A stretch of 64,000 nt of DNA from Raphanus sativus (taxonomy: Eukaryota > Streptophyta > Magnoliopsida > Brassicales > Brassicaceae): contig NC_079517.1 in the NCBI RefSeq assembly GCF_000801105.2, positions 372,001-436,000 of the forward strand, read 5' to 3'. The position numbers and the translations under genes are program-made. The notes beneath the pieces are model-generated. The model did no database searches, had not been told where the DNA came from, and saw nothing but the letters and a program-made list of their open reading frames with translations. Every line of letters begins with the position of its first letter. Within the stretch, counting starts at the first letter, position 1. Shown piece by piece: positions 11,904 to 24,922 of the stretch.

Positions 11904-12127
11904 TTTTTTTTATTAACGTAGAGGTATCCCGGACTTATGAAAGGACTCAGACTAATCTCTAAAAGGAGGTGCAATCCACGGATAGACCTTCTCTCCGGAT
12001 ATACAAATGAACCCTTAAACATGGATTTATATCCGTGTTGGTGTTCCCTCCAGCAGGGTTCGAACTCGTAACCTAAGTGTAGGAAAAAGCTCGTCCTTAT
12101 CGTTGGGTTATAATGTTCTGGACGAAA
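11904..12127 (-). mobile_element. SINE retroposon
   Basis: On the minus strand a tRNA-like head carries a B-box-like GAGTTCGAACCC (about 12057-12068), followed by about 150 bp of body and a poly(A) tail, seen on the plus strand as the T-run from 11902. The element is flanked by a 13-bp direct duplication, AAACGATTATCTT (11891-11903 and 12128-12140). Polymerase III head, A-tail and long target duplication together identify a SINE. Confidence 0.82.
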
Positions 12128-12203
12128 AAACGATTATCTTGCATAAAAAAATTATTGCATGATGTACAGTAAACGATTATCTTGCATAAAAATTTCTTCC
12201 CAC

Positions 12204-12228
12204 CTCCCCTCCCCTCCCCTCCCCTCCC
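12204..12228. repeat. (CCCCT)n microsatellite
   Basis: About four to five tandem CTCCC/CCCCT units, strikingly GC-rich for this AT-rich spacer. Confidence 0.85.
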
Positions 12229-13469
12229 GGACCTAGTATGGGCAGTGGGCTACAATATCTGGAGAAGTACGGTACAAACCACGCTTACTTTTAGTTAAAC
12301 TGACCTTTGACTAACACTCAATGGGCCTACTGAATCATAAATACCAATGGACCCATACATAGGCCATATCCTTCCTTTGAGATCTATCCAACGTACATTC
12401 CTTGCCCATTTTTCTCCGGCCATTGTCAAATACCTACTAAAAGATGTGCCCAAGCCATGTGAGCACACGCATTCTCTGTATGGGCACGTAATATGTGAAA
12501 TTGTGAATGAATATATTCATCAGTACATACATACAGATTATTGTACATTGGCAAACCTACAATCCATGTGTGAATTCTATCTTTCTTTCTTTCTAAAATT
12601 ATATGTGAGTTCTATATTGATCAAGAAAACGATATGTGATCTAATTTATCAAGAATCCATCTACATATCTACGGATAGGATCCCCACTTTAGTGGTTTGA
12701 ATTTTAAAATTGATGAAATATTATTATCTGGATTTGAATGGTAAGGCATTAATACAAAACACTAGACTACTCAATGTATAATCTTATTAGTTGTATTTTC
12801 AAATAATAGTAGTAGAGTATTGTAGTTAGTTGTAAATAGTAGAGTGTATTTACTAGCGGTTCACATGGTCTTATCACTTCCCCATGCCATGAGCCGGATG
12901 TCGTGTAAGGCTGTGCCTCTCGCCGCTGAGAATAGTAAATGCCATCATTTTTCTATTCGTATTCAACTTACCTAGCTAATAGGTTGAGTTTTTTTCTTGG
13001 AGGCTGAACAGTAGTAAATGCCATCGTTTTATATGTATTTACTGAAAGTTAGTTATAAATTAGTTTAGTTATTAACTAGCTATTAGGTTTGTACAAAGTA
13101 CTTCTATGTTGCTAACCGGTTCGCGATCGAGGAGTCGAGGACTACCATCTGCATGCTCGTGAGGGGCGGCCACTGTTTCGTTTTCTTTTTTGTAACTAAA
13201 GTTTGTGTAACTAAAGTTTGTGTTATGAAAGTTATAAAAGTTTCTAGTTCTCAAATAGAGTACAAGTCAAGTTGGTTAAAATTAAGATATGGTTTAAAAA
13301 AGTTTAGGCTTTAGTTCTCGCTCAGTATTTTGAGTAAAATATTTCTATAATTACAATTATAAAAGATGGCTATGCCGACTTTGTGTGAGATTGTATAAAA
13401 GTTCGAACAAGTTAAAATCTTAATAGCATGACGAGTGTGGTGAAATTATGCCTCAGCTGACTTGCTTTA
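12229..13469. other. Intergenic, no gene supported
   Basis: It contains a 117-codon open frame (12347-12700) of low-complexity hydrophobic and His/Tyr content with no recognisable family, plus small duplications such as two 'gtaactaaagtttgt' units at about 13192-13222. I see no gene. Confidence 0.45.
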
Positions 13470-13854
13470 GAGCATTTCCAATGCAAAATTCCATTTTTTA
13501 CTTTAAAATAGAGTAAAAGTGAATATCGAGTAAAATTGCTTCAATCCTACTCCATTCTTCATTCTATAATGGAGTCATGAACTATTAGAGATATTACATC
13601 ATACATCGGAAATTCTAAAGAACATTAACTAATATATAAAGGATTATGGCTAATCCACTAATTGCCAATTGGTTTTAAGTTGGAAGCTCATAATTAACCT
13701 GAATCTAACATGAACAAACAAAAAAGAAATTACTCCATTTATAAAGTAAACTTCAAAATGAAGTGAGATATGGAGTTGAGTTGAAGCATTTGTTACTCCA
13801 TATTCACTTTTACTCCATTTTAGAGTAAAAAATGGAATTGGGTTGGAGATGCCC
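13470..13854. mobile_element. Tourist/Harbinger-like MITE
   Basis: This 385-bp element has long inverted ends: GAGCATTTCCAATGC at the left, and GGTTGGAGATGCCC at the right, which is its imperfect reverse complement. The match continues inward through 'ttttttactttaaaatagag' and its counterpart. It is flanked by TTA on both sides (13467-13469 and 13855-13857), the 3-bp target duplication typical of PIF/Harbinger MITEs. It has no coding capacity. Confidence 0.82.
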
Positions 13855-14378
13855 TTAGTACACTGTACACAACAAATTAATTCTTAAAATATCAAACATT
13901 TTATATTAATTTCAAATTATTAATTTAACGTCTTTTGGTACAAGAAAAAAATGCTCTCAACTATCAGTACGCTGTTCAACTCTTTGTTATATACATATCA
14001 TATATAACGAATTTAAATATCTATATTGCAAATGATATTAATAAATATGACACTAATCTCGGTAGTGGTGTAACTCTACCATCTAACTATAAAAATCCCC
14101 TGCCAATTGGGGCAAAGGAATTAGTTACATCTAACGGGTCATTTTCAGGCTTTCAGCAATCAATTTTGGAAGGCAAGAAAAAGCAAATAAATCCAAATCT
14201 TTAGATGGATTCTCTGGACCTGAAACGGGAAGTGAAAGGAACACATCTATGAGCACGGGCTATGAATTAAATAATACATTCGGTATGGTTGCTTTATCTT
14301 AATATAGCTCTTTCTTACCTGCCGGTCCAAACAAAAGTAGACGACTTAACTTAAACATGTTTAGGTAAAGCAAATGAA
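13855..14378. other. Intergenic, no gene supported
   Basis: AT-rich spacer with an open frame of 89 codons (13935-14204) that resembles no family I know. Confidence 0.45.
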
Positions 14379-15662
14379 TTTATACTATTAAAGCAGCACC
14401 CTATTGATCTTTTTACTAAAAAAACCTTTTTTTAATAACATTGCATATTTTATTAAGGGTAATCAAATAATATTAATAACAAATCTATATGGGTAATTTT
14501 TTTGGATCCAGCCCACTGTCCACATCATCTCTTTTGGGCCATTTGGACCGATTAAAAAATCAGATCCAATTCTTATTTCTTTTCTCCAAGTTTAAATAAT
14601 TTATTTTCAATCATTCTTAATATTTTGTGTAGTGAACAAAAATTAATCACTTAATTATTATGTTTTTTCTTTTTAATATAATTTAAGCATCATAAAAAAT
14701 TGAATTTTTTCATTGAAAAGTATAAATCTTTATTAAAAGTATATATTTTTTTATTAAAAAGAAATTAACCACGTAATAAAATTAATTTATCAGAGTTATA
14801 CCAACTTAATTAATTCATTAAAAATAAAGTTTAATTTTCTAAACATAAATACTCATTAGACCTGGACGTTCGGGTACTCATTCGGGTACGAATTGGTTTT
14901 TTCGGGTATCGGGTTTTTTGGATTTTGAAATTAAACCCCATTCGAGTATTATAAAATTTCGAATCGGGTTCGAGTTGGGTCTTTCCGGGTCCGGGTGGGT
15001 TCGGTTCTCATGCATAAGAACCTGAAAAATAACCAAATAACCAAAGTATCTAAAACGGGTTCAGTTATTTATACTCAAAGTAACCAAAGTATCCAATTCA
15101 GTTCAAATTTTTGTATCCAAATTACTCAAAAGTAACCAAAAGAAACCAAAAATATCCATTCTATACAGTCTTTTGGGTAAATTTTATCCAAATTATCAAA
15201 TTTTATCCAAAAATACTCAAAAATACTAAAAATAACTACTATAGTTAACTTATAATATTAATTTAAAATATTAAAATAATCATAAATATAATTATAACAT
15301 ATGTTTTTAGATATATATTCGCATTTCAGATATCTTCGGGTACTCATTTAGTTCTCGGTTCGAGTAGGGTTCGGGACCGGTTCTTCGGATATAGTAATTT
15401 AGAACTCATTCGGATATTTAACCGGGGTCTGATCGGTTCGGGACCCTGATTTTCGGATCGGTTCAGGTTGGTTCTTCGGGTCCGGATATTGTGCTCAGAG
15501 ATATACTCATTTAAAATGAAACACGATAAAGAAAGATAAAAAGTTTAAGTCTTTTATAAAAAAAACAAATATATGATAATATGACATTTACTAAATATTT
15601 GTCAATTTAGAAAAAAAAAAGGAAAATAAACCCGCGCTTTGAAAGCGCGGGTCAAAATCTAG
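14379..15662 (+). mobile_element. Non-autonomous Helitron, both ends visible
   Basis: The 5' end reads TATACTATTAAAGCAG, the usual Brassicaceae Helitron start, with the leading TC decayed to TT. The 3' end has a perfect 9-bp hairpin, CCCGCGCTT-TGA-AAGCGCGGG (15631-15651), then TCAAAAT and terminal CTAG followed by T. The interior (about 14870-15480) is full of 'gggttcgg/tcgggt' words and lacks Rep/helicase coding. Confidence 0.82.
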
Positions 15663-18014
15663 TAGAACGTTAAAGGCAAAAGTTCTTTTTTTTTTTGAAA
15701 CACAAGGCAAAAGTTCATACATTCTCATAAATCTCGAGTCATATCATGTTATATACTAGATTTATCTCAAATGTCAACTAGTCATAAAAGCTTAGATTTT
15801 CAAAAAAAAAAACTAGTCATAAATGTTTATTGGTTTTGTGATTTTAAAATCAATATACAAATCTAGTGTTATTGGTTATATGATTTTAAAATAGATTATG
15901 AAATCAAGTGTTATTCAATAACAAAGATTTGTTTATGAATTTGATTTGAAAGTATATTTCAATGGATTTGTAAATGTTTTCAACATCAAAATACAAAGGC
16001 ACAAATACAGAGGTAAACCTCGATATTTTGCTTGAATTTGTATTTTTTTTCAAATTGTATAAAAACACAATATAAAATACGTAACACTTGATCACGAGTA
16101 TTAGTTTGAGGTTCCACAGAAACATAACTAATAACTTCAATGGATATGTCAATCGCCAACCATCCACACATCAGGCAAAAAAACTATTATTATCATAATA
16201 TCGTCAGTTTCTTTGTCCTAGTATTCCAAGAATAATGGGTTTTTGAAGTCGTTAACTCAAACTGTTTGTCAATGGCAAAACACTCAAGCTTGACTTTCCC
16301 TTTCGCTTCTTGACAATTCTGTATGAAACCTTTTTATACTCCTACCAATAAATCTCTTTGACATAGAAAATGTGTTCTCTAGATTGGATGCTTGCATCTT
16401 CACATGTAAATCCATGTACTTGATTTCAAAGTCTTATTTGAATTCTTATTAAGTCCACTTATTTGATTTTGAAATCAGTGGATTTATCAAAAAAAATCAA
16501 ATCCAAAAAAATTTCTAAATCCACTAAAATGTCAGAACCAATAACCCCCACTTAAGTTTTGGTTTAGATTTTCAGTCAGCTAACAATCACTTAATGACAC
16601 ATTTAATGGTTTTCTTTTTCTAAGATTTGTTCACTTGAATAAAATTGTAATTTTGTTAAACTACAATACTATTGTTTTACAATTTACATGGTTTTGTTTT
16701 TCTCGTACTGTTATATAAAAAAGAAGGCATGGTGTAGGTTTGCAATAAACAAAAAAAATGTGTATATGAAAAACAGATTTTATTTTCATGTGGAATAGTA
16801 TCGTTAGCTTGAAATAATCAAATACTATATATTTAATTTGATAAATCCTAGTTGTAATTTTTAATAGTTGTAACTTTTTTCGTTTGGACTGAACTCATTG
16901 CTTCAGTTGCATAAACCTGCACCAATTGTTTTTTTGTAAGATGTAAAAAAAAAAATTAAACTAAAATTCCCCTATATAATTAGGAGGGAATCGGGTATGT
17001 GGTAACACATTCACTGGAATCACGTGAAGAGAGAAGGATGTCAAGTAGCTCTGCACTCTTGTATAGCATAGCAGTAAAAAGTGACCAACGGCTTCTCACC
17101 AACCATTCACTAATAGTTAGGTCAACCCTTTTAAGATTCAACATATAGTTATTCCACAGTTAGCACATTAATAACCTCCAAAAATTGGGGTTAGTCATCA
17201 ATCCCCAAATGTTACGTTTACTTAGGTTATGTTCAACTATGGTTACCCGGAAAATTAAATCCTTTTGCCGTAGTTTTAGAAGAACGAGGGGGTACTAAAA
17301 CCCAAAAAGGAGTGGATACATTACTACCACTAGAACTTGAGAAAATGATGAGGTATAACTTGTTTGATATTTTTAAAAAATCATTGTCTAGAAACGAAAG
17401 ATATGTATAAACTATAGATTAGAAAAACTTCTACGCTTTATTAAATGTTTTCTTTTTTTTGTAACACTATTAAATGTTTTCTAATAGACCGGTTCAATAG
17501 AGAAGAAAAATTCCAGTTGTCGGCAAATTAAATCACAATGGCTAGGTCTCGTAGAGGAAAATGACTAAAAGTTTAGGCATTAACCACAACTTATTGAGAA
17601 GTCGACATGTTCAATTGGACCACGGCAAGTGTTCTTAATTTGATCTACAATATGCATGCACTATCGATCGCCAGGAAAAAAGACTTATACAATTAATATA
17701 CATACACGTATTTAAGTAAATACATACATAGTTATCTATAGTTGTGTGGAGATAGGTATGAGTCTGATATTGTGTATTTACTATTCATAGATAGATCCAT
17801 TCACATGGTAATGTCCATGAAACTAGAAGGCACCAAAAAGTCATTAATGATAGTTTTGCCACTTATATATATGATTATCCCATAGTACCATATTATTCTC
17901 TAACATCAATCTTCCTTCGTTTGTTTGTTTGTTTCTTTCTCTCTCTCTCTCTCTCATATTGGTTCTTGAGAGACATATCCGTGGACCTCAAAAAATAAAG
18001 AGGATCTAGTAAAA
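15663..18014. other. Intergenic with a decayed MITE and the SDR promoter
   Basis: About 15827-16545 looks like a degenerate MITE: 'ttattggttttgtg' at the left has an imperfect inverted counterpart, 'cagaaccaataa', at the right. I could not define a target duplication. The last ~250 bp contain a CT-rich tract (17936-17955) typical of a plant leader just before the SDR start codon. No other gene is visible. Confidence 0.4.
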
Positions 18015-20070
18015 ATGGGGATATATTCTCTAATCACAGGGAGAAGAGGACCAAGTGGGTTTGGTTCAGCTTCAACAGCCGAGGAGGTTACTCAAGGGAT
18101 TGATGCAACTCATCTCACTGCAATTATCACAGGTACATTCATATATTCGCGTATTGTGTTTAACTATCAACGTAATAATGTAGATTATTGTTAGGATACC
18201 ATAACATCATTTTCACTTGATACATTCTGTGGTTTTTATTGTTACAAAAATCGTTTATTCAGAGTTTTGTGTATTAGTATGGGTGTTCGTCATATCATAG
18301 AGGAATATTGTAGTTGCAAACGCAGAATTGGTTAAACCAAAATTATTTTATTTTGACGTGTGATTATCGTTGTAAAAAGGAGGGACAGGAGGAATAGGAA
18401 TGGAGACAGCAAGAGTAATGGCAAAGAGAGGTGCTCATGTGGTGATTGGTGCCCGAAACATGGGAGCTGCAGAAAACGCCAAAACTGAGATTCTCAGACA
18501 AAACGCAAACGCACGTGTCACACTGATCCACTTAGATCTCTCTTCCTTCAAATCCATCAAAGCCTTTGTTCGCGACTTTCATGCCCTCCATCTTCCTCTC
18601 AATATCCTCATGTACTTTTTTCTCTCTCTCTTTCTGTCGCCCTATATAATTTCGATCAAGGAAAATGATTTTTAAAAGCATAATTTTTTTTGTTATATAT
18701 AGCACAAGTTTGTCTGCGGAAGTATGAAACTGTATAAATAGCCCCTTTATCGATATAAATTGTACCAAAAATGGTGTCTGCAGAAACAATGCAGGAGTTA
18801 TGTTTTGTCCATACCAACTCTCTGAAGATGGAATCGAACTGCAGTTTGCTACAAATCACATTGGTAAATTGTCCTTTTTCTATGTGTATTATAAAGCTAA
18901 GAAAACTTTAGTTTTGTGTGTTTCAGAAAATAAACCTAAAACTAAAACAATCTTGTTCAGCTAAAAAATTGAAACGTTAATTGTTGAGTTTATACAATGT
19001 AGGTCATTTTCTTTTGACAAACTTGCTCCTAGACACAATGAAGAACACTGCAAAAACCAGTGGTGTTGAAGGAAGAATTTTGAATCTATCATCTATAGCT
19101 CATATCTACACTTACCAAGAAGGAATCCAATTCGACAGCATCAATGACATTTGCAGGTAAATTCTTTAGTTGTTCTAAAACTTAGATTGATCTTGCAATT
19201 TGCAGCGTTTAAAACCTTTATTATCTTTCACACTGTATATCTTATATAACCATCTCGTTCTGTTTTTTTCAGTTACTCGGATAAAAGAGCTTACGGCCAA
19301 TCGAAACTAGCAAATATATTGCACGCAAATAAGCTCTCGCGTCAACTTCAGGTTGCCTTCAAAACACACGAACACATACATCTAAGTACATAATAAACGA
19401 ACAAACAAACTCAAGTCAAACTTGGATTTTGTCTTTGGTTAGTTACTTAGAAGAACAAAAGAACTGATCAAAAAGATTTTCTGGGACATTTCTTTTATTT
19501 GGTAGGAAGAGGGAGTGAACATAACAGTGAATTCAGTCCACCCCGGTCTCATCCTCACCAATCTCTTCCAACATACAGCTCTTTTAATGAGTAAATTTTT
19601 CTTTCTCTGTTTTTGTTCAGTTTATATTCTTTTCATTTTTACTATGATCTATTCTAACGTCCATGTTTTCACAGGGTTTTTGAAGTTCTTCAGCTTCTAC
19701 TTGTGGAAAAATATACCCCAGGTACTAGTAATAGAATCCCTAGACTTAACAAGATTCAATATCTTAACGACTAAACTTATGGCTATGTTACCCATAACAT
19801 ACGTAAAAGGTGGGAAATAAAAGATGAATGCGAAAATAACACATTTTATACTCCATGTTATTTTGTCAGGGAGCAGCTACAACATGTTATGTTGCTCTTC
19901 ACCCAAGTCTGAAGGAGGTAACAGGAAAGTACTTTGCAGATTGCAATGAAGTTACTCCAAGCAAACTTGCTAGAGATGAGACTTTGGCACAAAAACTCTG
20001 GGATTTCAGCGTTAAGCTAATCAACTCTGTCTCTAAAAAGAACTACCTTGGTTTCGAAGACACAAGTTAA
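18015..20070 (+). CDS. Short-chain dehydrogenase/reductase, TIC32-like
   Basis: Eight exons (18015-18132, 18380-18611, 18784-18863, 19003-19156, 19273-19351, 19506-19590, 19675-19721, 19870-20070) give 331 residues with all phases consistent. It has the Rossmann cofactor motif TGGTGGIG (about 39-46), NNAG (118-121), the catalytic Ser in ILNLSSIA (about 173) and YGQSK with Tyr202/Lys206. This is the classical SDR set, so an NAD(P)(H)-dependent oxidoreductase is expected. The nearest family is the plant WWOX/TIC32-like group; the substrate cannot be read from sequence. I see no transit peptide and no membrane span beyond a moderately hydrophobic [10 protein letters not shown] near 246. Position matches At5g02540 (recalled). 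Confidence 0.9.
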
Positions 20071-21594
20071 TGATTAACAAGAAGAATCTCTTGTTGTCGC
20101 GAAAATGTGTGAGATATGATTGTGATGTTTTAAACAAAAAAAAAAGTTATCAAGTGAATAACTGATGTTAAGCGTGATATTCATAGCATGTGCAATAAAA
20201 AATGGTTGTTATTATTAAGATCAACTTTCTGTTACCTAACAACTAAAAACAAGAAACAAAATAGTGAAAATACATGACAACGAAGAGCATGCAGCAAATG
20301 TGCCAAACTCTTAGCCGAGCGAATACTCCGATCCTACCAGTTCTAAAAGAAGAGAATTTTCTGAGACACAGAGTTTAGTAGTTAAACCATCTACTATAGA
20401 AGCACACCGAAGAGAATAATCTGTAGTTTCTATTACCGTAGCGTTCCTATTAACCAGATAACCTAAGAAAACAACCATGAAATACAAAAATAATATACAG
20501 TTATCTACTAATCTCCTCTAATAGCGAACAATTTGATTTATTATACAGAAACATAACACTTATTTTTTTCCTTTCTGAAACGAATAACACTTTTTTTTTC
20601 TTTTTTGAAACGAATAACGCTTTTGTTTTCAGCAACGTGATCAATCTTTATAGGATTAGCGACCAAAACCACTGGCCACATATGTAATCTGTTCCTGAAC
20701 GTATTATTGTCAATAATATGTTTTCTTTTGAAAATTATTGTCAATAATATGTTTGTGAACCATATCGATCATACAGTATTATTGGGATGTTAAAAAAAAA
20801 AAAAAAGTATTATTGGGATGTTTATAGACGATATTATGTTTGATAAAATATATGTTGCGCATAAATTTGCCTGATCAAAATTACTTTGGTGCAATGAAAA
20901 TGTTCAAAAACAAAACTATTTTTATTTATACGATGCACTTTGCTCTCTATTTTTTTTTTTGCTAAACACTTTGCTCTCTTCTAGCGACTCTGTTTTCTTG
21001 CCTCTTGGTTCCTTGCATTCCTCGTTTTCCGTAAAACTGTTTTTAACGTTTTTTCTAATGAATCGTTTTTTTTTTTTTTTTTTTTTTTTTCAAATGTTGA
21101 ACCAGAAGAAATGTCAAATGCAACTTCGGTCAATTTATACCAATCTTATATTATATATAGATAGGTGGAAAAAGAAAATAGACGCTCAAAAAAGAAAAAA
21201 AAGTTCCCCGATGGAGATATCAATTAACATTTTGTCATTTTTTGTATTTTTTGGTCAAATTCAGATTTATTTTGTATATCTTCTAAATTCAGATTTATTT
21301 TGTATATCTTCTAAAATTTAAACAAAATAGATAATAACTAAAAAAAAATGTTGACTAAGACAAAAAAGGAAGAAGATCGATCATCTATCTTTTTGTGTGG
21401 TCAAACTATATTTCATTGCGAAAAGGAAGAATATCCATATTATAATTATATACTAATACAATTCAATATTTATTATTGAGTTTTGTGTCTAGTTGATGTT
21501 TTAATATAATTGTTTTCGTTTTCCAAAGCGTTTCATATTTCAATGTAGGAAGACCCACGAATCTCGCGGTCAACGTTAACCATAGCTTTTGTTA
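20071..21594. other. Intergenic, AT-rich
   Basis: It holds the SDR 3' end, two neighbouring copies of 'cgaataacrctt' near 20580-20620, and a T-run of about 25 at 21066-21090. No gene is supported. Confidence 0.45.
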
Positions 21595-21866
21595 GGGGAG
21601 AGCACCTCTAATAACCATGGGGTTCTAGGTAGAATATCACAAGAATATGGTATTAATAAAAATGTAGTACAGTAGAAAATGTGTCGAATCCAACTTAATT
21701 TTACAAATTTTTAAGAACCCTTTCACAAACCCATTAGACAGTTGTCAACTTATAGTTCACTTGTTTTTGTAAGCTAAAAAATTAATTCATTAATAAAAAC
21801 AGCATTATAATAATATTAATTTATGGTTTGGATATTCAATATGAAAATTTAACCATTGAGTTGCTC
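21595..21866. mobile_element. Probable Harbinger-like MITE
   Basis: The ends are imperfect inverted copies: the left contains GAGCACCTCTAATAACCATGG, the right CCATTGAGTTGCTC. TTA flanks both sides. The ends are more diverged than those of the element at 13.5 kb, so class and borders are tentative. Confidence 0.5.
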
Positions 21867-22131
21867 TTAGATTCGTATATAACTCAAAATATTACAATCA
21901 AGAGTGCGTTATAAACTTATAAGTTTCTCCTGTATTACTCATTCAACAGCAGCAGAAGTCCAAATTCATTTAACATATGTAAATACGAAACTACGATCGA
22001 TTCATCATCTTTTAAGTTATTACTATTAAACAAAGACAAATCTGATCATTAAGCGAGGGATTTAGAAGAAGACAGAAGAACAACAACAAAAAGGCTTATA
22101 TTTTTTAATTAAAACAAAGGATAATCCGATA

Positions 22132-22356
22132 TCAATTAGAAGATGCGTTCCCTTCCTTGCTAGCATTGTCGTTGTTGCTGTTACGGTTTGCCGGAGTAGC
22201 TGCCGGAGATGGCAGAGGGATCTGATTGCGTGGCGGCTGAGAAGGTATAGATGATGGAGGATTGGCTGTCAGAGAGATGTCGGAAAGATCCTCGAGGGAG
22301 ATCGGGAAAACGGTCTGAGAAGGTCTTCTCTGGTGACGGCTTGGTCTCTCCGACAT
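22132..22356 (-). CDS. Small Pro/Ser/Asn-rich plant protein
   Basis: A single-exon frame of 74 residues starts MSERPSRHQRRPSQTVFP. It has a basic start, then a proline/serine-rich middle (PPSSIPSQPPRNQIPLPSP) and an Asn/Ser-rich tail. There is no signal peptide or membrane span, and it is predicted disordered. Codon use is GC-richer than the surroundings, and a GA-rich leader and plausible promoter lie upstream. It occupies the place of At5g02550, a small unknown protein (recalled). I assign no function. Confidence 0.62.
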   Translation of the reverse strand: MSERPSRHQRRPSQTVFPISLEDLSDISLTANPPSSIPSQPPRNQIPLPSPAATPANRNSNNDNASKEGNASSN

Positions 22357-22379
22357 TGCTAGTTACAGATTCAGACAAG

Positions 22380-24239
22380 ATGGATAGGGAGCAGAGAAAG
22401 AGAGAGAGATAGAGAAAAGAGTTTCGTTTTACTTGTCTGAAGATGAGACCGAGAGAGGGAGTTTATATAGGGAGTGTGAAAAAAAACATATGGGTTAGGT
22501 AGTAACGGTAAATTAAATTATAGTTTATATTTTAAAATGTGAAAATCATTACTTTTTACCATTACGAAAAATATATCGTAAAACTATAAAAAGATGAATC
22601 CGTTTTTCAAACTTTTTGCAAAGTAGCACCGTTGGTTCTATGTTTTTAGTAACTATCTGCAATGTTTACATAGTTTTTATGTGCATAGTCAAATGATTCA
22701 GATCCGAAGTTATGAATCGTAAAACATCTACAACAAGTCAAAATATATTTATATACCAGTTACCTAAAAAGGTCTGACTTTAGTTAGACAAATGTCTAAC
22801 TAAGATTGACCATAAAATTTTACGTGTTTTAGGTAACTAAGTTGTAATGTATCCGTCAGATACACGAGTCCACATGATCTGGGAGATCGGTACATACTCT
22901 AGTTTAACAAAATGGTTAATTGTATCTGAATAGTATTACTTCTACACAGTATCTTATTGGTGAAACAATTAATCATTACAATTAATTTGTAATCTTCACC
23001 AATAACCATCAAAGTTCATTGCATTTAGTGGTAACCCTGAATAGTTCTGACAGATATTAAAAACTCCTGATAAGATTTTTGAACATTAAATTAAGAATCC
23101 TTAATTATTTTTAAGCAAAAAAGAAAACGCTCAATTATACAGAGAAATTAACAGTTTAGGTCATTTTGTGACTTTAAATATCACAAAAAGTCACTTATCT
23201 ATACCTAGACACTTTTTTGTGAAAAAGATAAACTAGAGTGGGCTTAATTACTTTTGTGTAACTTACTAGTTTGGATTTTGAAATTCAGACATTAAAACAT
23301 GTGAAGCGAGTTGAGAGTTTGAATTTTGGGTTGGATTGTGGGTTCTGTCGATTAGGGTTTCGTAGTTTTGGGGGAAAAATGGTTGTGATCGATTTAGATC
23401 TGAGCTCCAAAAATGAACATCAAGTTAGAGACTGTGGAACTTATTTTTGATTGATAAAGAACTAGTGATAAATTCACTCCATGAAGGAACATAAAACCTG
23501 AGTTTTTTTCAAAGAGGCTAGATCACATGGGAGTCATTTCAGTAGCTGGAAAACAATAATTTTGATTCAAACCAAAAAATTGTACAATTGAACAACAAAA
23601 ATGTAGTGTATATGTGTACAATTGTACACTTTCTACAACGAAAGTGATAGTGTATATGTGTACAACAACCTAAAATTACTCCACGCTATCTGTAAAATGA
23701 AGCTAACATTTGTATCCACGTTTATGAATTAAGGTGTAAAGCAGTGTACACCTTATACGATGTCCAATGTATATATACATAGTACAGATTTTAAAACTCA
23801 AGACAATTATGTACACCAAAGGGGAAGCTTTGGAAGGGCTTGATTAATATCATAGAATATAAAAAGCCATGAAGCCAAAAACAATTTAGTACAAACTTGA
23901 TATGAAAATCAAAACTTAAGAAGAAGAGTAAATTCAAAGATCAATAGTATCATTTACAATTATAATAATCATATAAAAAAAAAAGCTAAATTGGTTCAAA
24001 GATTCAATGTAGCCATGTAGGTAATGTGTATGAAAAGTTTGCTAGTGTACAAGAGTACAACAAATACAAACTTGAATATATTTGTGTCAGATTTTGGTAT
24101 TTTGTCATTGTGTACATACATTTGACAATTAAAAGTGTGGAGTCAATTTGAGGGTACATGTGCAAATCAGAAACATTTGAGGTAAAAATGAATATATTAA
24201 AAAGTAAAGGACCAGATATGAAATTAAGCCAAAACTAGC
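22380..24239. other. Intergenic, possible MULE-like remnant
   Basis: The stretch around 23140-23270 ('gtcattttgtgac' and 'cacaaaaagtcac') and the A-rich end near 24180-24230 resemble the ends of non-TIR Mutator-like elements. Between them are repeated 'gtgtacaattgtacac'-type words. No coding frame is evident, and the assignment is weak. Confidence 0.3.
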
Positions 24240-24715
24240 CATTGTTTCTAATCGAGGTTTCACGACGAGTTGGAGAATCTCAAACCGGACGATGATCCTT
24301 GAAGCTTGAGACAGGTGACATGGTGGTGATGATCAATCGCGGCGGAGAAGAAGAGATTGTAACTTGATTTCGTGACGAAGAGAGGCTCCGAGATAGCGTC
24401 GGTGTCTCGTGATGATGGAGTGATGACGGAAGAGCGCTTCGCGGCTTGCAGAGGACGGCGGAGGGGAGGCTGTGGCGTGGAATGAGCAGGAAACCAAGTT
24501 TCATCTCCGCACGAGCAGTCCCAGTTGTGAGAGCTTGGATTTACAAAAAAGTTGGTCGTGACGAGCCCTGACGATGAGTGAGAGACAGAGGCGGTCCTAG
24601 CGGGGTTGAGCTCGCGGGTCAAGCTTGACCGACGATGGTGAGCACGAGCGCTGGGTACAAAAGCTTGACAGGAGATGGTGAGCACAAGCCATGGATATGG
24701 TGAGCACAAACGTTA
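24240..24715 (-). other. GC-rich island with an unassigned 149-codon frame
   Basis: Base composition rises abruptly here. The minus strand carries an open frame (24260-24709) rich in Ser, Pro, Arg and His that I cannot match to any family. It could be a captured gene fragment within a transposon or a decayed retroposon. I do not call it a gene. Confidence 0.3.
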
Positions 24716-24922
24716 TTTTATTTGTCAAGATGTGGTAAAATAGATCTAAGCCGTCAAAATAAATTAAAGATCAATGGCTGATATAACATCCCGCCATTTA
24801 CTTTGTCTAGTTAGGAAATATTATTTTTAAGAAAATCTATACTATTAAAACACAAAATCATTTTTTGAAGTGTCCTTGATTTTTGAAAATATTTACAAGA
24901 GAATATTACTGCATTATGTTTT

